In this document: positions 47,710-57,710 of the stretch, piece by piece
How positions within the stretch are numbered: the stretch's first letter is position 1
Layout of the letters: each line of letters opens with the position of its first letter
Origin: Gammaproteobacteria bacterium
GTDB taxonomy: Bacteria; Pseudomonadota; Gammaproteobacteria; AKS1
NCBI GenBank assembly: GCA_027006175.1
Contig: JALTKS010000101.1
Location: forward strand, 1 to 64,000
Direction: 5' to 3'
Length of the DNA: 64,000 bases
The notes under the pieces: generated by a model
What the model was told of the DNA's origin: nothing
The model's database searches: none
Seen by the model: only the letters and a program-made list of their open reading frames with translations
Made by a program: the position numbers and the translations under genes

Positions 47710-48731
47710 TACAACATATCCGCTAGCGCAGCTGCTTTTACAGAACGCTTCCAGAATTGACTGAGTTGCTGTTTTGTAAATGTAATTCTGGTTTGTCCTG
47801 TCAGTACCGTCAGTATATCGAGCTCATTTTTCTTAATCAGTGCCAGTATGGGTTGTAACCATTTTTTTTCAACTATCATTAAAAACTCACGCCATGATGC
47901 GGCTGTATTTTCAATGTCATCAAAAACAATCAGACTATTCTTATCTGGTTCGATTACATCGACGTCCGCCGTGAATTTATCTGCATTCATGCTTGTTAAT
48001 TTAGCCAGCCCCTGACTAAAAAGATCGTTGGCATAGACGGCATCAAATACCTGCTTGTATTTAGCACGCAATAAGTAACCACCACCCCAGAACCATAAAC
48101 CATTAATACTCACCATGCCTCGTTGTTCTCGTTCACGATTAACGACACTTTGACTCATTTGCATTTGTATTTCGTTTTGCAATTGCCGCCACTTTGCCGC
48201 TTCTTCGCCTTCGGGCAGGTGCTGCAATATGTTTTTTCCACTGACTTCTGCAATGGGTGTGAATGTCACATCAATCTTATCCGCTGTTCGGAAGAATAAG
48301 CTTTGTTGATGTCCATGATGTGTTGTTATGCCATCTTCCAATAACATCTCATCTATTTCACTGATCAATTGCGAAAGCTCATGCTTCGGCAAATAAAAGG
48401 TGCTTTTATCAAACAATAAAACATGGTCAAGGTCAGGGTGAAGATAAACAGGTTCGGCACATAACCAATAACCTGTTGACGCATCCAGTCCTGCGCCAAA
48501 TGCCATGATTGCGGCAACCGGTAATGTTTCTGCGTCAGAATAAGGTAGAGTGAATATGTTGGCTAAAGCAACCTGTTGTGAATCAATGTATTCTTTATTG
48601 CCACGCGAGAATACTTTTTTAAGACTTTTAAATGATTTTTCTTTTTTCGCCAACGACTCAGAAAAAAGTTTCTTTTCTGAGTCGCCCAGCAATAATGGCG
48701 GTAGTACTAACGTTATATTTGAAACCGCCAT
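47709..48731 (-). CDS. RpfE-type conserved protein upstream of recJ
   Basis: This is a 340-residue protein without a signal peptide or membrane helix. Recognisable features are LPVAAIMAFGAGLDASTGYWLCAEPVYL (about residues 69-96) and the SINGLWFWGGGYLL box near 210. Proteins of this kind precede recJ in Xanthomonas and Burkholderia, where they are labelled regulatory protein RpfE type or, doubtfully, cofactor-independent phosphoglycerate mutase; I see no phosphoglycerate mutase catalytic motif. Function is unknown. The assignment is from memory of the family and gene order, so moderate certainty. It is coupled to recJ by a one-base overlap. Confidence 0.6.
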   Translation of the reverse strand: MAVSNITLVLPPLLLGDSEKKLFSESLAKKEKSFKSLKKVFSRGNKEYIDSQQVALANIFTLPYSDAETLPVAAIMAFGAGLDASTGYWLCAEPVYLHPDLDHVLLFDKSTFYLPKHELSQLISEIDEMLLEDGITTHHGHQQSLFFRTADKIDVTFTPIAEVSGKNILQHLPEGEEAAKWRQLQNEIQMQMSQSVVNREREQRGMVSINGLWFWGGGYLLRAKYKQVFDAVYANDLFSQGLAKLTSMNADKFTADVDVIEPDKNSLIVFDDIENTAASWREFLMIVEKKWLQPILALIKKNELDILTVLTGQTRITFTKQQLSQFWKRSVKAAALADML

Positions 48732-48741
48732 CTCACAACCA

Positions 48742-49821
48742 CTATGCCATGTTGTCGAGAATCGCGTTCTTCACTGCATCTAACTCTGCATCAACGGTAA
48801 TCAATGCGCGAGTACTTTGCGCAATAGCCGTATCAGGATCTTTCAAACCATGACCCGTTAAGGTACAAACGATCTTGCTTCCTTCAGGGATTTTTCCTGA
48901 TTCAACATCACGCAAGGCACCAGCTAATGATGTCGCTGAAGCCGGTTCACAGAACACACCTTCTTTTTCTGCCAGCAGTTTTTGCGCCGCAAGAATTTCT
49001 TCATCGCTACATTCGTCAAACCAGCCATCAGATTCTTCTCTAACAACCCACGCCTTGTCCCAACTTTGCGGGTGACCAATACGAATTGCTGTGGCCACTG
49101 TTTCTGGTTCATCAACCATTTCACCGCGCATAAACGGTGCCGAACCGGATGCCTGGTAGCCAACCATTTTAGGGCGGTTATTCACAACACCATGTTCGAA
49201 ATATTCTGTGTAACCCATCCAGTGCGCAGTGATGTTACCGGCATTCCCGACAGGCAGGCAATGATAATCAGGGGCGCATTCAAGTTCTTCAACAATTTCA
49301 AATGCCGCTGTTTTTTGACCTTGTAAACGGAACGGGTTAATTGAATTAACAATCGTAACCGGTGCATGCTCTGCCACATCCTTCACTAATTGCATGCCCG
49401 CATCAAAGTTACCTTTAATTTGAATTACTACCGCGCCATGCATCATTGCCTGTGCCAGTTTGCCCAGGGCAATCTTGCCGTCAGGAATTAAAACAAAGGC
49501 AGTAATCCCCGCGCGCGCGGCATAGGCTGCTGCTGCCGCTGATGTGTTACCGGTTGATGCACAGATAATAGCCTTGCTACCTTCTTCAACCGCTTTAGTG
49601 ACGGCCATAGTCATACCGCGATCCTTAAATGAACCAGTCGGATTAAGACCTTCGTACTTAACGTAAATATCAACGTCTTTACCAATTAATTTTGGAATAT
49701 TATTTAAACGAATAAGTGGCGTATTACCTTCACCAAGACTGATGATACGTGTGTCATCTGACACAGGCAGGCGATCACGGTAATTATTAATTAATCCTGT
49801 ATAACGTGGGCGAAATGGCAT
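48742..49821 (-). CDS. thrC: Threonine synthase
   Basis: ThrC converts O-phosphohomoserine to threonine with PLP. The 359-residue protein has Lys66 in [14 protein letters not shown] and the [17 protein letters not shown] phosphate-binding stretch, with [12 protein letters not shown] near the start. It is the shorter, hom-adjacent class of ThrC. It lies 21 bases after hom and has GGAG upstream. Confidence 0.95.
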   Translation of the reverse strand: MPFRPRYTGLINNYRDRLPVSDDTRIISLGEGNTPLIRLNNIPKLIGKDVDIYVKYEGLNPTGSFKDRGMTMAVTKAVEEGSKAIICASTGNTSAAAAAYAARAGITAFVLIPDGKIALGKLAQAMMHGAVVIQIKGNFDAGMQLVKDVAEHAPVTIVNSINPFRLQGQKTAAFEIVEELECAPDYHCLPVGNAGNITAHWMGYTEYFEHGVVNNRPKMVGYQASGSAPFMRGEMVDEPETVATAIRIGHPQSWDKAWVVREESDGWFDECSDEEILAAQKLLAEKEGVFCEPASATSLAGALRDVESGKIPEGSKIVCTLTGHGLKDPDTAIAQSTRALITVDAELDAVKNAILDNMA

Positions 49822-49842
49822 GGTTGATACTCCGTAAAAAAG

Positions 49843-51159
49843 TTAGTCTGCATCAAGTGCTTCAAGGCGAATACGTGTAACATCACCATGAATACTGTCT
49901 AATGCTTCAATTTGTTCAATCGCAGCATTCATTTGTTTTTCACGAATGCGTTGTGTCAGCAAAATAATTGGCACACTGGTTTCCCCTTGTGCAGGTTGCT
50001 TTTGTAAAATGGCTTCAATACTAATATCACGTTCACCAAGAATACGTGTTACATCTGCTAATACACCCGGTTCATCACTGGCATGCAAGCGCAAGTAATA
50101 CGCTGTTTCGATATCATCCATTGAGAGGATCGGCATATCTGACAAGGCATCAGGCTGGAATGCTAAATGTGGAACACGATTTTCTGGATCAGCTGTTAAA
50201 GCACGCACTACATCAACCACATCAGCGACCACCGCTGAAGCAGTAGGATCAGCACCTGCACCAGCACCGTAATACAAGGTTGGGCCAACCGCATCGCCTT
50301 TTACTAATACTGCATTCATCACGCCATCAACGTTAGCGATTAAACGCCGTTTCGGAATCAGTGTTGGGTGTACCCGTAACTCGACTCCTTCCTCTGTGCG
50401 ACGCGACACACCCAGATGTTTAATGCTGTATCCTAACTCGGTAGCGTAATCGACATCTTCACTGGTGATTTTAGCAATCCCTTCGGTATAGGTTTTTTCA
50501 AACTGTAACGGAATACCAAAGGCTATCGAAGCAAGAATCGTTAGTTTGTGTGCAGCATCAATCCCTTCAACGTCAAAGGTTGGATCGGCTTCGGCATAAC
50601 CCAGTGCTTGTGCTTCTGCCAATACATCAGCGAAGTCACGCCCCTTATCTCGCATTTCGGTAAGAATAAAATTACCGGTACCATTAATGATACCCGCTAA
50701 CCATTCAATTGAGTTACCTGACAAGCCTTCGCGAATAGCTTTAATAATGGGAATACCGCCAGCAACTGCGGCTTCAAAGGCAACCATTACGCCTTTCTCT
50801 TGAGCCGCTTTAAAAATTTCATTACCGTGAATCGCAATCAAGGCTTTGTTAGCTGTTACCACGTGCTTGCCATTTGCAATCGCTTGCATTACTAATTCGC
50901 GAGCAGGTTCATAACCGCCAATTAACTCAACAACAATATCCACATCAGGATCGTTAACTACATTAAACGCATCGTCCGTTAGCTTCATGTTATCTGTCGA
51001 ACAATTACGCGGAGAATTCAAATTACGCGCTGCAGCATGAGAGACTTCAATACCTCGCCCTGCGCGACGTGTAATTTCTTCAGCGTTACGCGTTAATACA
51101 TTGGCTGTGCCACAGCCCACTGTACCTAATCCTAAAATACCCACCTTAACCGGTTTCAA
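49843..51159 (-). CDS. hom: Homoserine dehydrogenase
   Basis: Hom reduces aspartate semialdehyde to homoserine. The 438-residue monofunctional enzyme has the NAD(P) site [15 protein letters not shown] (9-23), the catalytic region [14 protein letters not shown] with [16 protein letters not shown], and a C-terminal ACT domain (about 350-425) that probably confers threonine inhibition. The start is TTG at 51159: TTGA overlaps the stop of the upstream aminotransferase, GGAG lies 7 bases upstream, and MKPVKVG is the usual N-terminus. Confidence 0.96.
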   Translation of the reverse strand: MKPVKVGILGLGTVGCGTANVLTRNAEEITRRAGRGIEVSHAAARNLNSPRNCSTDNMKLTDDAFNVVNDPDVDIVVELIGGYEPARELVMQAIANGKHVVTANKALIAIHGNEIFKAAQEKGVMVAFEAAVAGGIPIIKAIREGLSGNSIEWLAGIINGTGNFILTEMRDKGRDFADVLAEAQALGYAEADPTFDVEGIDAAHKLTILASIAFGIPLQFEKTYTEGIAKITSEDVDYATELGYSIKHLGVSRRTEEGVELRVHPTLIPKRRLIANVDGVMNAVLVKGDAVGPTLYYGAGAGADPTASAVVADVVDVVRALTADPENRVPHLAFQPDALSDMPILSMDDIETAYYLRLHASDEPGVLADVTRILGERDISIEAILQKQPAQGETSVPIILLTQRIREKQMNAAIEQIEALDSIHGDVTRIRLEALDAD

Positions 51160-52406
51160 ACTTCTTCTCCTGCTGCCGCTTGCAGCGTATTGTCTTTCTT
51201 AAACATTGCACGCAGTCCACGAATAGCCTGACGAGTACGATGCTCATTTTCAATTAAACTAAAGCGCACATGGTCATCACCGTATTCACCAAAACCAACA
51301 CCGGGTGACACCGCCACTTTCGCTTCTTCTAATAATTTTTTGGTAAATTCCAGTGAGCCCATTTCTTTGTAAGCCTCGGGGATAGGTACCCAAACAAACA
51401 TCGTTGCTTTGGGAGGCTCAACCTCCCAACCAATAGAATTCAACCCTTCACATAACACATCACGACGACTGCGATACATGTCACAAATTTCCTGCACACA
51501 ATCTTGAGGCCCTTCTAATGCAGAAATCGCAGCAACTTGAATCGGCGTAAACATGCCGTAATCATGGTATGACTTCATGCGCGCTAATGCCGCAACTAAT
51601 TTTTCATTGCCACACATAAATCCAACACGCCAACCGGGCATGTTGTAGGTTTTAGATAATGAATAAAATTCAACCGCGATGTCTTTCGCACCCGGCACTT
51701 CAAAAATAGAGGGGGCTTTATAGCCATCAAAAACGATTTCAGCATAGGCAATATCATGCACAACCCAAATCTGATGTTCCTTTGCAATCGCGATGACTTT
51801 TTCAAAGAACTCTAATTCAACACAACCGGTGGTTGGGTTGCCAGGGAAATTCAACACCAACATTTTTGGCTTTGGCCATGAATTCTTAATCGCTTTTTCA
51901 AGTTCAGCAAAGAAATCCACGTCAGGGACAAGTGGTACATGGCGAATATCGGCCCCGGCAATCACAAAACCGTAGGTATGGATTGGGTAACAAGGGTTCG
52001 GTACTAAAACCGCATCGCCTGGACCTACGGTTGCTAATGCAAGATGCGCCAGGCCTTCTTTTGAACCAATCGTGACGATGGCTTCTTTATCGGGGTCGAG
52101 GTCAACGTTGTACTTGTTCTTGTACCAACGCGTGACCGCACGGCGTAAACGTGGAATACCACGAGACATAGAATAACGGTGAGTATCTTTACGTTGAGCG
52201 GCTTCAACCAGCTTTTCAACAATATGATCAGGGGTGGGTTGATCTGGATTACCCATGCCGAAATCAATAATATCTTCGCCACGCGCACGCGCCTGCGCCT
52301 TTAATTCGTTAACGATATTAAAGACATACGGGGGCAATCGCTTAATTCTGGGGAATTCTTCTTCCAAGGCCGTTATCCAGTCGTTGTCCTGTCGGACATT
52401 TGTCAT
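51156..52406 (-). CDS. alaC: Alanine/glutamate-pyruvate aminotransferase (AlaC-like)
   Basis: This is a fold-type I PLP aminotransferase of 416 residues. [26 protein letters not shown] and the Schiff-base Lys in [17 protein letters not shown] all fit the AlaC group placed just before hom in many proteobacteria. The start is put at ATG 52406; an upstream TTG at 52448 falls within the -35 of the candidate promoter. It lacks a Shine-Dalgarno. It is the first gene of alaC-hom-thrC and overlaps hom by 4 bases. Confidence 0.9.
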   Translation of the reverse strand: MTNVRQDNDWITALEEEFPRIKRLPPYVFNIVNELKAQARARGEDIIDFGMGNPDQPTPDHIVEKLVEAAQRKDTHRYSMSRGIPRLRRAVTRWYKNKYNVDLDPDKEAIVTIGSKEGLAHLALATVGPGDAVLVPNPCYPIHTYGFVIAGADIRHVPLVPDVDFFAELEKAIKNSWPKPKMLVLNFPGNPTTGCVELEFFEKVIAIAKEHQIWVVHDIAYAEIVFDGYKAPSIFEVPGAKDIAVEFYSLSKTYNMPGWRVGFMCGNEKLVAALARMKSYHDYGMFTPIQVAAISALEGPQDCVQEICDMYRSRRDVLCEGLNSIGWEVEPPKATMFVWVPIPEAYKEMGSLEFTKKLLEEAKVAVSPGVGFGEYGDDHVRFSLIENEHRTRQAIRGLRAMFKKDNTLQAAAGEEV

Positions 52407-52419
52407 CAATAGGTCGAGC

Positions 52420-52448
52420 AAGATAAGGCTCAGACGAGTTATTGTCAA
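52420..52448 (-). promoter_or_regulatory. Candidate promoter of alaC-hom-thrC
   Basis: A perfect TTGACA (52443-52448), a 17-base spacer and TATCTT (52420-52425, four of six) lie on the minus strand. The start of transcription would fall near 52413, leaving only about 7 bases before the ATG at 52406. Confidence 0.55.
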
Positions 52449-52542
52449 TCAAAACAGTCGATGTTTTGAGCAATTTTCCCAATAAATATAACATGATACG
52501 GTGTTTTTAGCACTTATCCTCAAAATACAGTAGCATGCGCGA

Positions 52543-52914
52543 ATGAAATTACACTATAGCGTTCAAGATGGGCTGAATATCATTAAGGCTTACACTCATG
52601 ACAGTGTCACCATTAATGACGATACATTTACGCAAAGCATTATTGTGCAAGCCACCGCTATGAATACAAACTGGGCGCCACAAACCATTGAACAGCTAGA
52701 TGCAGCATCAATCGAAGCATTAGCCGAGCTGGATACCGAAATCATCCTACTTGGTACAGGGCAACAACAACGCTTTCCGGATCGCCGACTATTTATACCC
52801 CTTTATGAGCGCAAAATTGGCATCGAGATAATGGATACACCCGCCGCGTGCAGAACCTACAATATCTTGCTGGAAGAAGAACGGGCAGTAACCGCCGCTT
52901 TGTTGATTGGCTAG
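52543..52914 (+). CDS. Mth938-fold protein (NDUFAF3-like)
   Basis: This 123-residue single-domain protein belongs to the Mth938 (DUF498) superfamily. ILLGTGQQQRFPDRRLFIP (about 67-85) is the family core, followed by IGIEIMDTPAACRTYNILLEEERAVTAALL. Mitochondrial relatives (NDUFAF3) assist complex I assembly; the bacterial function is not settled. No Shine-Dalgarno is visible before the ATG. It is divergent from alaC. Confidence 0.88.
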   Translation: MKLHYSVQDGLNIIKAYTHDSVTINDDTFTQSIIVQATAMNTNWAPQTIEQLDAASIEALAELDTEIILLGTGQQQRFPDRRLFIPLYERKIGIEIMDTPAACRTYNILLEEERAVTAALLIG

Positions 52915-52935
52915 CGTCCAAACTCTCGCCTTTTG

Positions 52936-52953
52936 GTATATACCGGTATATAC
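52936..52953. promoter_or_regulatory. Double-palindrome operator candidate of the nucleotidyltransferase/RHH pair
   Basis: This is a perfect 18-bp dyad built from two copies of GTATATAC (52936-52943 and 52946-52953), each itself palindromic, separated by CG. The centres are 10 bp apart, one helical turn, the geometry bound by paired ribbon-helix-helix dimers (as in MetJ and CopG-type operators). It ends 7 bases before the start codon at 52961 and contains -10-like TATATA or GTATAT sequences. Confidence 0.6.
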
Positions 52954-52960
52954 TACAAGT

Positions 52961-53422
52961 ATGTTTATTAAAACTGTTTCGGATGTGCTCAATAAAGCAA
53001 AAATCAACTATGCGCTTGTTGGTGGCTATGCAGTGGCTCTACATGGGGCGATACGCGGTACAATAGATCTGGATTTCGTGATTGCGTTAAATGAAAATCA
53101 ATATAAATGTGTAGAAAAAGCACTCGCAAGTATTGGGCTAGTACCCCGTCTCCCCGTTTCAGCTAAAGAAATTTTCCAGTTTAGAGATGAATACATCAAA
53201 AACCGCAACCTGGTGGCATGGTCTTTTATCAATCATAACAACCCGCTTGAAGTCGTCAATATCATCATCACGCATGATGCAAAAAAGATGAAAACTCAAA
53301 CGCTACACGTTGGTGGTATGTCCGTTAAAATAGCGACAATAGATGAGTTAGTAAAGATGAAAAAAGAATCTGGGCGCCCCCAGGATATTGAAGACGTAAA
53401 AGCATTAGAGAAATTACAATGA
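52961..53422 (+). CDS. Small nucleotidyltransferase, possible toxin of a toxin-antitoxin-like pair
   Basis: The 153-residue protein has a Pol-beta-type nucleotidyltransferase fold: INYALVGGYAVALHGAIRGT, then the metal-binding pair Asp36 and Asp38 in TIDLDFVI, and the C-terminal KKESGRPQDIEDVKAL seen in AbiEii-like and related small transferases. Target and nucleotide are unknown. The start at 52961 is immediately after the palindromic operator; no Shine-Dalgarno is present, so the message may have a very short leader. It overlaps the following RHH gene by 4 bases (ATGA). Confidence 0.75.
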   Translation: MFIKTVSDVLNKAKINYALVGGYAVALHGAIRGTIDLDFVIALNENQYKCVEKALASIGLVPRLPVSAKEIFQFRDEYIKNRNLVAWSFINHNNPLEVVNIIITHDAKKMKTQTLHVGGMSVKIATIDELVKMKKESGRPQDIEDVKALEKLQ

Positions 53423-53670
53423 AACCCGTTCAATATTTTAGTGATGAGTATTTAAAACAAACCCGCGATGCTACTCCAGAGCAAATTCTTAACTATCTTG
53501 AACAGTTTCGGTTGATGCAAACTAATCATGCAAAAACCGCCCCTGCCAAGTCAAAACTAATCAGTATGAAAGTACCGGAAGATTTGTTAAAAACATTTAA
53601 AGCCAAGTGCGAAACCGAAGGACTAAAATACCAAACGCAAATTAAAGTGCTAATGAAGCAGTGGCTATAA
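53419..53670 (+). CDS. Ribbon-helix-helix protein, BrnA/CopG-like antitoxin candidate
   Basis: The 83-residue protein has an acidic/helical N-terminal half (YFSDEYLKQTRDATPEQIL) and a C-terminal ribbon-helix-helix segment (LISMKVPEDLLKTFKAKCE, then KYQTQIKVLMKQWL) like BrnA-type antitoxins. Translational coupling to the nucleotidyltransferase gene and the upstream double palindrome suggest that it represses its own operon. The neutralising role is inferred, not shown. The MCP gene converges 4 bases later. Confidence 0.75.
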   Translation: MKPVQYFSDEYLKQTRDATPEQILNYLEQFRLMQTNHAKTAPAKSKLISMKVPEDLLKTFKAKCETEGLKYQTQIKVLMKQWL

Positions 53671-53674
53671 ATTC

Positions 53675-54865
53675 TTACTGAAAATTAAAATCGCCAACAA
53701 TCTTTTTTAAGTTTTGTGACATATCTGATAATTCAGCACTTGCGGCTTTAGTCTTATCTGTATCATCAACCGTATTTCTCGCTAAGTCATCTAACACCGA
53801 AATAGCTAACTGCATCTCTTCAGTAAACCTTCCATACTCATGCATAGTACTAGCAATTTGTTCGTTTCGACTAGAAGCACTAATCACTTCTTGCTGAATT
53901 TTCTTTAAGGCATTACTTGTCTTTATTGAAAATTGGTTACTCTGCTCTGCTTTTTCCTGACTCAGATGTATCGTCGATAAGGCTTCTTTTGAACCACTCT
54001 GCAGGCGCTCGATCATCCCTCTGATTTCACTGGTTGATTCCTGAGTACGTGTCGCAAGGGTACGAACTTCATCCGCGACTACAGCAAAACCTCTGCCCTG
54101 CTCCCCTGCTCGCGCAGCCTCAATCGCGGCATTCAATGCCAATAAATTTGTTTGATCCGCGATACCAGTAATGACGCTCAGCACACTTTCAATATTATCT
54201 GATTCAGTTGCTAACTGCTGAATAACACTCGTGGTTTTGTCAACGCTTTGTAACGTTTCAGCCACTGCCATTGTAGTCTCATCAACACCGCTAACCGCAC
54301 TGGTTGTTTCTGCCTGAGTTTCTTTAGAGCTTTCTGCTGCTTGATCTGAAATTGTTAGCACCTCTGCTTGCACTGAAGTCATTTGTTGCATGATCGTATT
54401 AGCTTTACTGACTTGCTGATTTTGCTCGCTCGCCGCCGACTGAGAATTATTTGCAACTTCATTCAAACTCGTCACAGCATGATTAACACTCTCACTTTGC
54501 GCTGAAATTGATCGCATAATATCGTGAAGATTACTTGTCATCGCATTAAAACCACTTGCCATCTGACCCAACATGTCATCACTCTTAATACCACAGCGTT
54601 TAGTTAAATCTTTTTCACTAATCGATTTAGTTACTGCTCCCATATCTTGCAATTTACGCAAAAGAATAATTTTAGTGAGGTAATAGTTAAAAATACCGAT
54701 TGTTGCACCGGCAATGAGGCAGCCAATAACAAACCACCAAAACATACCGGGTTTCCATTCAACAAAGAATTGCGCATAAAAGGGAAATATTAGTCCCATA
54801 CCCAAGCCGAAAGTCATAAACGACCATAATAACTTACGCAATATACTCGGTGGTCTAGAAAACAT
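53675..54865 (-). CDS. Methyl-accepting chemotaxis protein without periplasmic sensor domain
   Basis: This 396-residue protein has two membrane helices (about 11-32 and 41-64) separated by only about 8-10 residues, then a HAMP-like linker (about 65-120) and a full signalling domain. The hairpin tip is [20 protein letters not shown] followed by [18 protein letters not shown]. With almost no periplasmic loop it must sense through the membrane, the cytoplasm or a partner. No other chemotaxis gene is in the window. AAGGG lies 9 bases upstream of the start. Confidence 0.9.
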   Translation of the reverse strand: MFSRPPSILRKLLWSFMTFGLGMGLIFPFYAQFFVEWKPGMFWWFVIGCLIAGATIGIFNYYLTKIILLRKLQDMGAVTKSISEKDLTKRCGIKSDDMLGQMASGFNAMTSNLHDIMRSISAQSESVNHAVTSLNEVANNSQSAASEQNQQVSKANTIMQQMTSVQAEVLTISDQAAESSKETQAETTSAVSGVDETTMAVAETLQSVDKTTSVIQQLATESDNIESVLSVITGIADQTNLLALNAAIEAARAGEQGRGFAVVADEVRTLATRTQESTSEIRGMIERLQSGSKEALSTIHLSQEKAEQSNQFSIKTSNALKKIQQEVISASSRNEQIASTMHEYGRFTEEMQLAISVLDDLARNTVDDTDKTKAASAELSDMSQNLKKIVGDFNFQ

Positions 54866-55013
54866 GGAAAGAATCCCTTCAGATTAATTTATCTACATAG
54901 GGTTATCGACAAATCATTAAGAAGCTTTAATACAATATCTGTGTGGTTTTACATGTGTAAATAGGTCAGGCACATTTAAATGGTGATAAAAAATTATTTT
55001 TAATATTACTTCA

Positions 55014-55045
55014 TAAAAAACGGCCGCATAAAGCGGCCGTTTTTA
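55014..55045. terminator. Intrinsic terminator after rpoS, bidirectional
   Basis: ACGGCCGC and GCGGCCGT form an 8-bp GC-rich stem with the loop ATAAA, flanked by A6 and T5 runs, so it works on either strand. On the minus strand it lies 20 bases after the rpoS stop codon. Confidence 0.92.
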
Positions 55046-55064
55046 TACTAAAAGAGTACTTCTA

Positions 55065-56078
55065 CTAATCTTCCCTGAATAACGCATCTATCGAATACCC
55101 ATCACGCTCTAATACTTCACGTAAACGGCGTAAGGCTTCAATCTGAATTTGGCGAACACGTTCACGAGTAACACCAATTTCATTACCGACTTCTTCAAGG
55201 GTTGAAATTTCATAGCCGTGCAAACCGAAACGACGTTCAACGACTTCACGTTGTTTGTCATTGAGTTGGTTCAACCAGCCATCGATGCGGTTGTTAACAT
55301 CATTGTTTTGTAACACGCCAGCAGGATCGTTATGACCTTCATCACGGATGGAATCCACCACGGTTGCATCTGAATCACGGCCTAATGGCGTATCAATAGA
55401 CGTAACCCGTTCATTTAAGCCCATCATACGTTTAACATTTTCAATTGGCTTGTCAAGCATTCTTGCCACGTCTTCCGGACTGGGCTCGTGGGATAATTCC
55501 TGAGTCAATTTACGCGCAGCACGCAGGTAGACATTCATTTCTTTAACAACATGAATCGGTAAACGAATGGTACGTGTCTGGTTCATGATGGCACGTTCAA
55601 TGGTTTGTCGAATCCACCAGGTTGCGTAAGTTGAAAAACGGAAACCACGTTCTGGATCAAATTTTTCAACTGCACGAATAAGACCAAGGTTGCCTTCTTC
55701 GATTAAATCCAGCAGCGCAAGACCACGATTCATGTAACGACGGGCAATTTTAACCACCAGACGGAGATTACTCTCGATCATGCGCTTGCGACCGGCTTCT
55801 TCACCGCGCTGCGCCATTCTGGCGTAGTGAACTTCTTCTTCTGCTGACAATAAGGGAGAGGCACCGATTTCACTCAGGTACAAACGGGTCGCATCAGCTT
55901 CTGCGGGCCTGCCTTTGGCTTTTAGTTTATCGACGACTTTATGCTTTTCTGCCTTCACGGCTGAACTTGTATCAACTTCTGGCTCGGCTTCAATAGGATC
56001 TACAATCATTTCACTGCCCTCCATTACGTCCGTCAACGCATCATCTGGTGCTTGCGAATTGGACTTCTTGTGCGGCAT
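55065..56078 (-). CDS. rpoS: RNA polymerase sigma factor RpoS
   Basis: This is the stationary-phase and general stress sigma factor. The 337-residue group 2 sigma has region 1.2 ([22 protein letters not shown]), region 2 ([22 protein letters not shown] and [14 protein letters not shown]), region 3 and region 4 ([21 protein letters not shown]). It follows nlpD, the conserved nlpD-rpoS arrangement; a promoter inside nlpD is common in relatives. The start has AAGGAG 8 bases upstream. The 161 bases before it show no obvious inhibitory leader hairpin. Confidence 0.96.
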   Translation of the reverse strand: MPHKKSNSQAPDDALTDVMEGSEMIVDPIEAEPEVDTSSAVKAEKHKVVDKLKAKGRPAEADATRLYLSEIGASPLLSAEEEVHYARMAQRGEEAGRKRMIESNLRLVVKIARRYMNRGLALLDLIEEGNLGLIRAVEKFDPERGFRFSTYATWWIRQTIERAIMNQTRTIRLPIHVVKEMNVYLRAARKLTQELSHEPSPEDVARMLDKPIENVKRMMGLNERVTSIDTPLGRDSDATVVDSIRDEGHNDPAGVLQNNDVNNRIDGWLNQLNDKQREVVERRFGLHGYEISTLEEVGNEIGVTRERVRQIQIEALRRLREVLERDGYSIDALFRED

Positions 56079-56239
56079 GGCCTTATCTCCTTGAAAACGA
56101 CTAAATCTCTCGATTTAACCTTACATTCTCTGACATATGACTCAATTAACCCTGTCTCAGTTCCAACAGGATTCCGCTCGCTTATTGTTATCGTTATAGC
56201 TATCGGCTTTTTTTGCTAATACTGAATACCCGTTGCCAA

Positions 56240-57058
56240 TTATCGGCGCTTGGGCAGGTATCGAAGTGGATCAACAGGGTTTCCATCACTGCGTATCTCA
56301 AAATGCAATTTAACCCGATCCGTACCGCTTCTTCCCATTTCAGCAATGCGCTGACCTTGCTTCACTTGCTGTCCTTCCTTCACAAGTAACTTTCGGTTAT
56401 GCGCGTAAGCACTTAAAAACCTTTCATTATGTTGAACAATAATAAGCCTACCATAGCCCCTAAGTCCACTCCCACTGTAAACTATTTTTCCCGCCGCCGA
56501 TGCTTTTACCGCCTGACCTAGGCGACCTGCGATATCAACGCCCTTTTTAGTTGCCGATTTTCTTGAAAACTTATTTATAATCATACCTTTAGCAGGCCAC
56601 TGCCAGTATATACGCCCTTTGACATACCCCTGATTAGATGCACTTTTCTTCGTCTTTTTGCTCGCTTTCTTATTCTTTTTCAGGCTCTTAGATGATTTTT
56701 TTTGTGTAGATTTGTAAGTTTTTTTCCTAACCTGGGCTTTTTTTGACTTTGCAGAATGACTAACGTGATGTTTTTTACTCGATTTAAGACGAATTTTTTG
56801 CCCCACATAAATGGTGTAAGGCTTTCTAATACCATTCAACCGAGCTAATTTTCTGAAGTCTTTTCGATGTTGAAAGGCGATGGAATAAAGCGTTTCACCA
56901 CGACGAACTTTGTGAAAGCTAACATTTCGAGGAGCCGTGCTTCGAGCATGCTTGGAAACGGGAGCAAGACCGCTTTGCCCACCACAACCAGACAGTAAAA
57001 CAAGACTACTGCCAAGCAAAACCGCCAACAGTAATGAAAAAAGCCTAACCACGCCCAC
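56240..57058 (-). CDS. nlpD: Lipoprotein NlpD, amidase activator (LysM and degenerate M23)
   Basis: The 272-residue outer-membrane lipoprotein has lipobox LLSGC (Cys25), a LysM peptidoglycan-binding domain (about 48-91), and an unusually Lys/Ser-rich linker (about 92-142). An M23/LytM domain follows (about 165-268). Metal-binding residues are degenerate: the first site reads KGVDIAG with no His, and the last HxH reads HFE. This is the case in E. coli NlpD, which activates AmiC instead of cutting itself. The start is GTG at 57058 or GTG at 57052; the overlap with pcm is 14 bases for the former. Confidence 0.92.
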   Translation of the reverse strand: MGVVRLFSLLLAVLLGSSLVLLSGCGGQSGLAPVSKHARSTAPRNVSFHKVRRGETLYSIAFQHRKDFRKLARLNGIRKPYTIYVGQKIRLKSSKKHHVSHSAKSKKAQVRKKTYKSTQKKSSKSLKKNKKASKKTKKSASNQGYVKGRIYWQWPAKGMIINKFSRKSATKKGVDIAGRLGQAVKASAAGKIVYSGSGLRGYGRLIIVQHNERFLSAYAHNRKLLVKEGQQVKQGQRIAEMGRSGTDRVKLHFEIRSDGNPVDPLRYLPKRR

Positions 57059-57710
57059 CTAACAATGGTACGAAGCTAACAAGATCGAGATGTTGGGAAT
57101 CAAATCCCTCTTCGGTGCGTGTAACAACGAGTAATTGCTGCTCGCCCTGTTGCGCCCCCACCGGAATCACTAATCTACCGCCTATTTTAAGCTGATCAAA
57201 GAGCGGTTTTGGAACTTGTGACGGTGCCGCTGTAACAATAATCCCGTCATAGGGTGCATAATCCTCCCAACCCCAGTTTCCATCACTGTATTTAAGGCGA
57301 ATATTTCTTAAGCCTAATTCCTGAAAACGTAATCGCGCCTGCTGTTGCAATGCTTCAATGCGCTCAACGCTATAAACACGTTTTACTAACCGTGACAGAA
57401 TAGCCGTTTGATAACCTGAGCCAGTACCAATCTCCATGACTTTTTCCAACGGCCCTGCTTCTAATAGCGCTTCTGTCATACGTGCAACAATATAGGGCTG
57501 TGAAATGGTTTGCCCTAGCCCAATTGGTAATGCGGTGTCTTCATAAGCGCGTGTTGCCATCGCTTCATCAACAAAGATATGCCGTGGTGTGCTACGCATC
57601 ACATCAAGAATGGCGTTATTATTAATTCCTTTTTCACGCAAACGCTCAATTAAGCGATCCCGTGTGCGCTGCGAGGTCATACCAATACCTTGATGGCGAA
57701 GCTCGTTCAC
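57045..57710 (-). CDS. pcm: Protein-L-isoaspartate O-methyltransferase
   Basis: Pcm methylates isoaspartyl residues for protein repair. The 221-residue reading has the family motif [29 protein letters not shown], and the SAM motif [15 protein letters not shown] (91-105). The start is either GTG at 57710, coupled to surE by a GTGA overlap, or ATG at 57680 ([10 protein letters not shown]) with AAGG 7 bases upstream. I keep the longer form because the [10 protein letters not shown] stretch also occurs in homologues. The surE-pcm-nlpD-rpoS order is conserved. Confidence 0.93.
   Translation of the reverse strand: MNELRHQGIGMTSQRTRDRLIERLREKGINNNAILDVMRSTPRHIFVDEAMATRAYEDTALPIGLGQTISQPYIVARMTEALLEAGPLEKVMEIGTGSGYQTAILSRLVKRVYSVERIEALQQQARLRFQELGLRNIRLKYSDGNWGWEDYAPYDGIIVTAAPSQVPKPLFDQLKIGGRLVIPVGAQQGEQQLLVVTRTEEGFDSQHLDLVSFVPLLGGRG

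Noticed and set aside
47709..48731. Phosphoglycerate mutase label for the RpfE-type gene
   Set aside because: None of the metal or phosphoserine motifs of cofactor-independent phosphoglycerate mutase is visible and the protein is much shorter than that enzyme.
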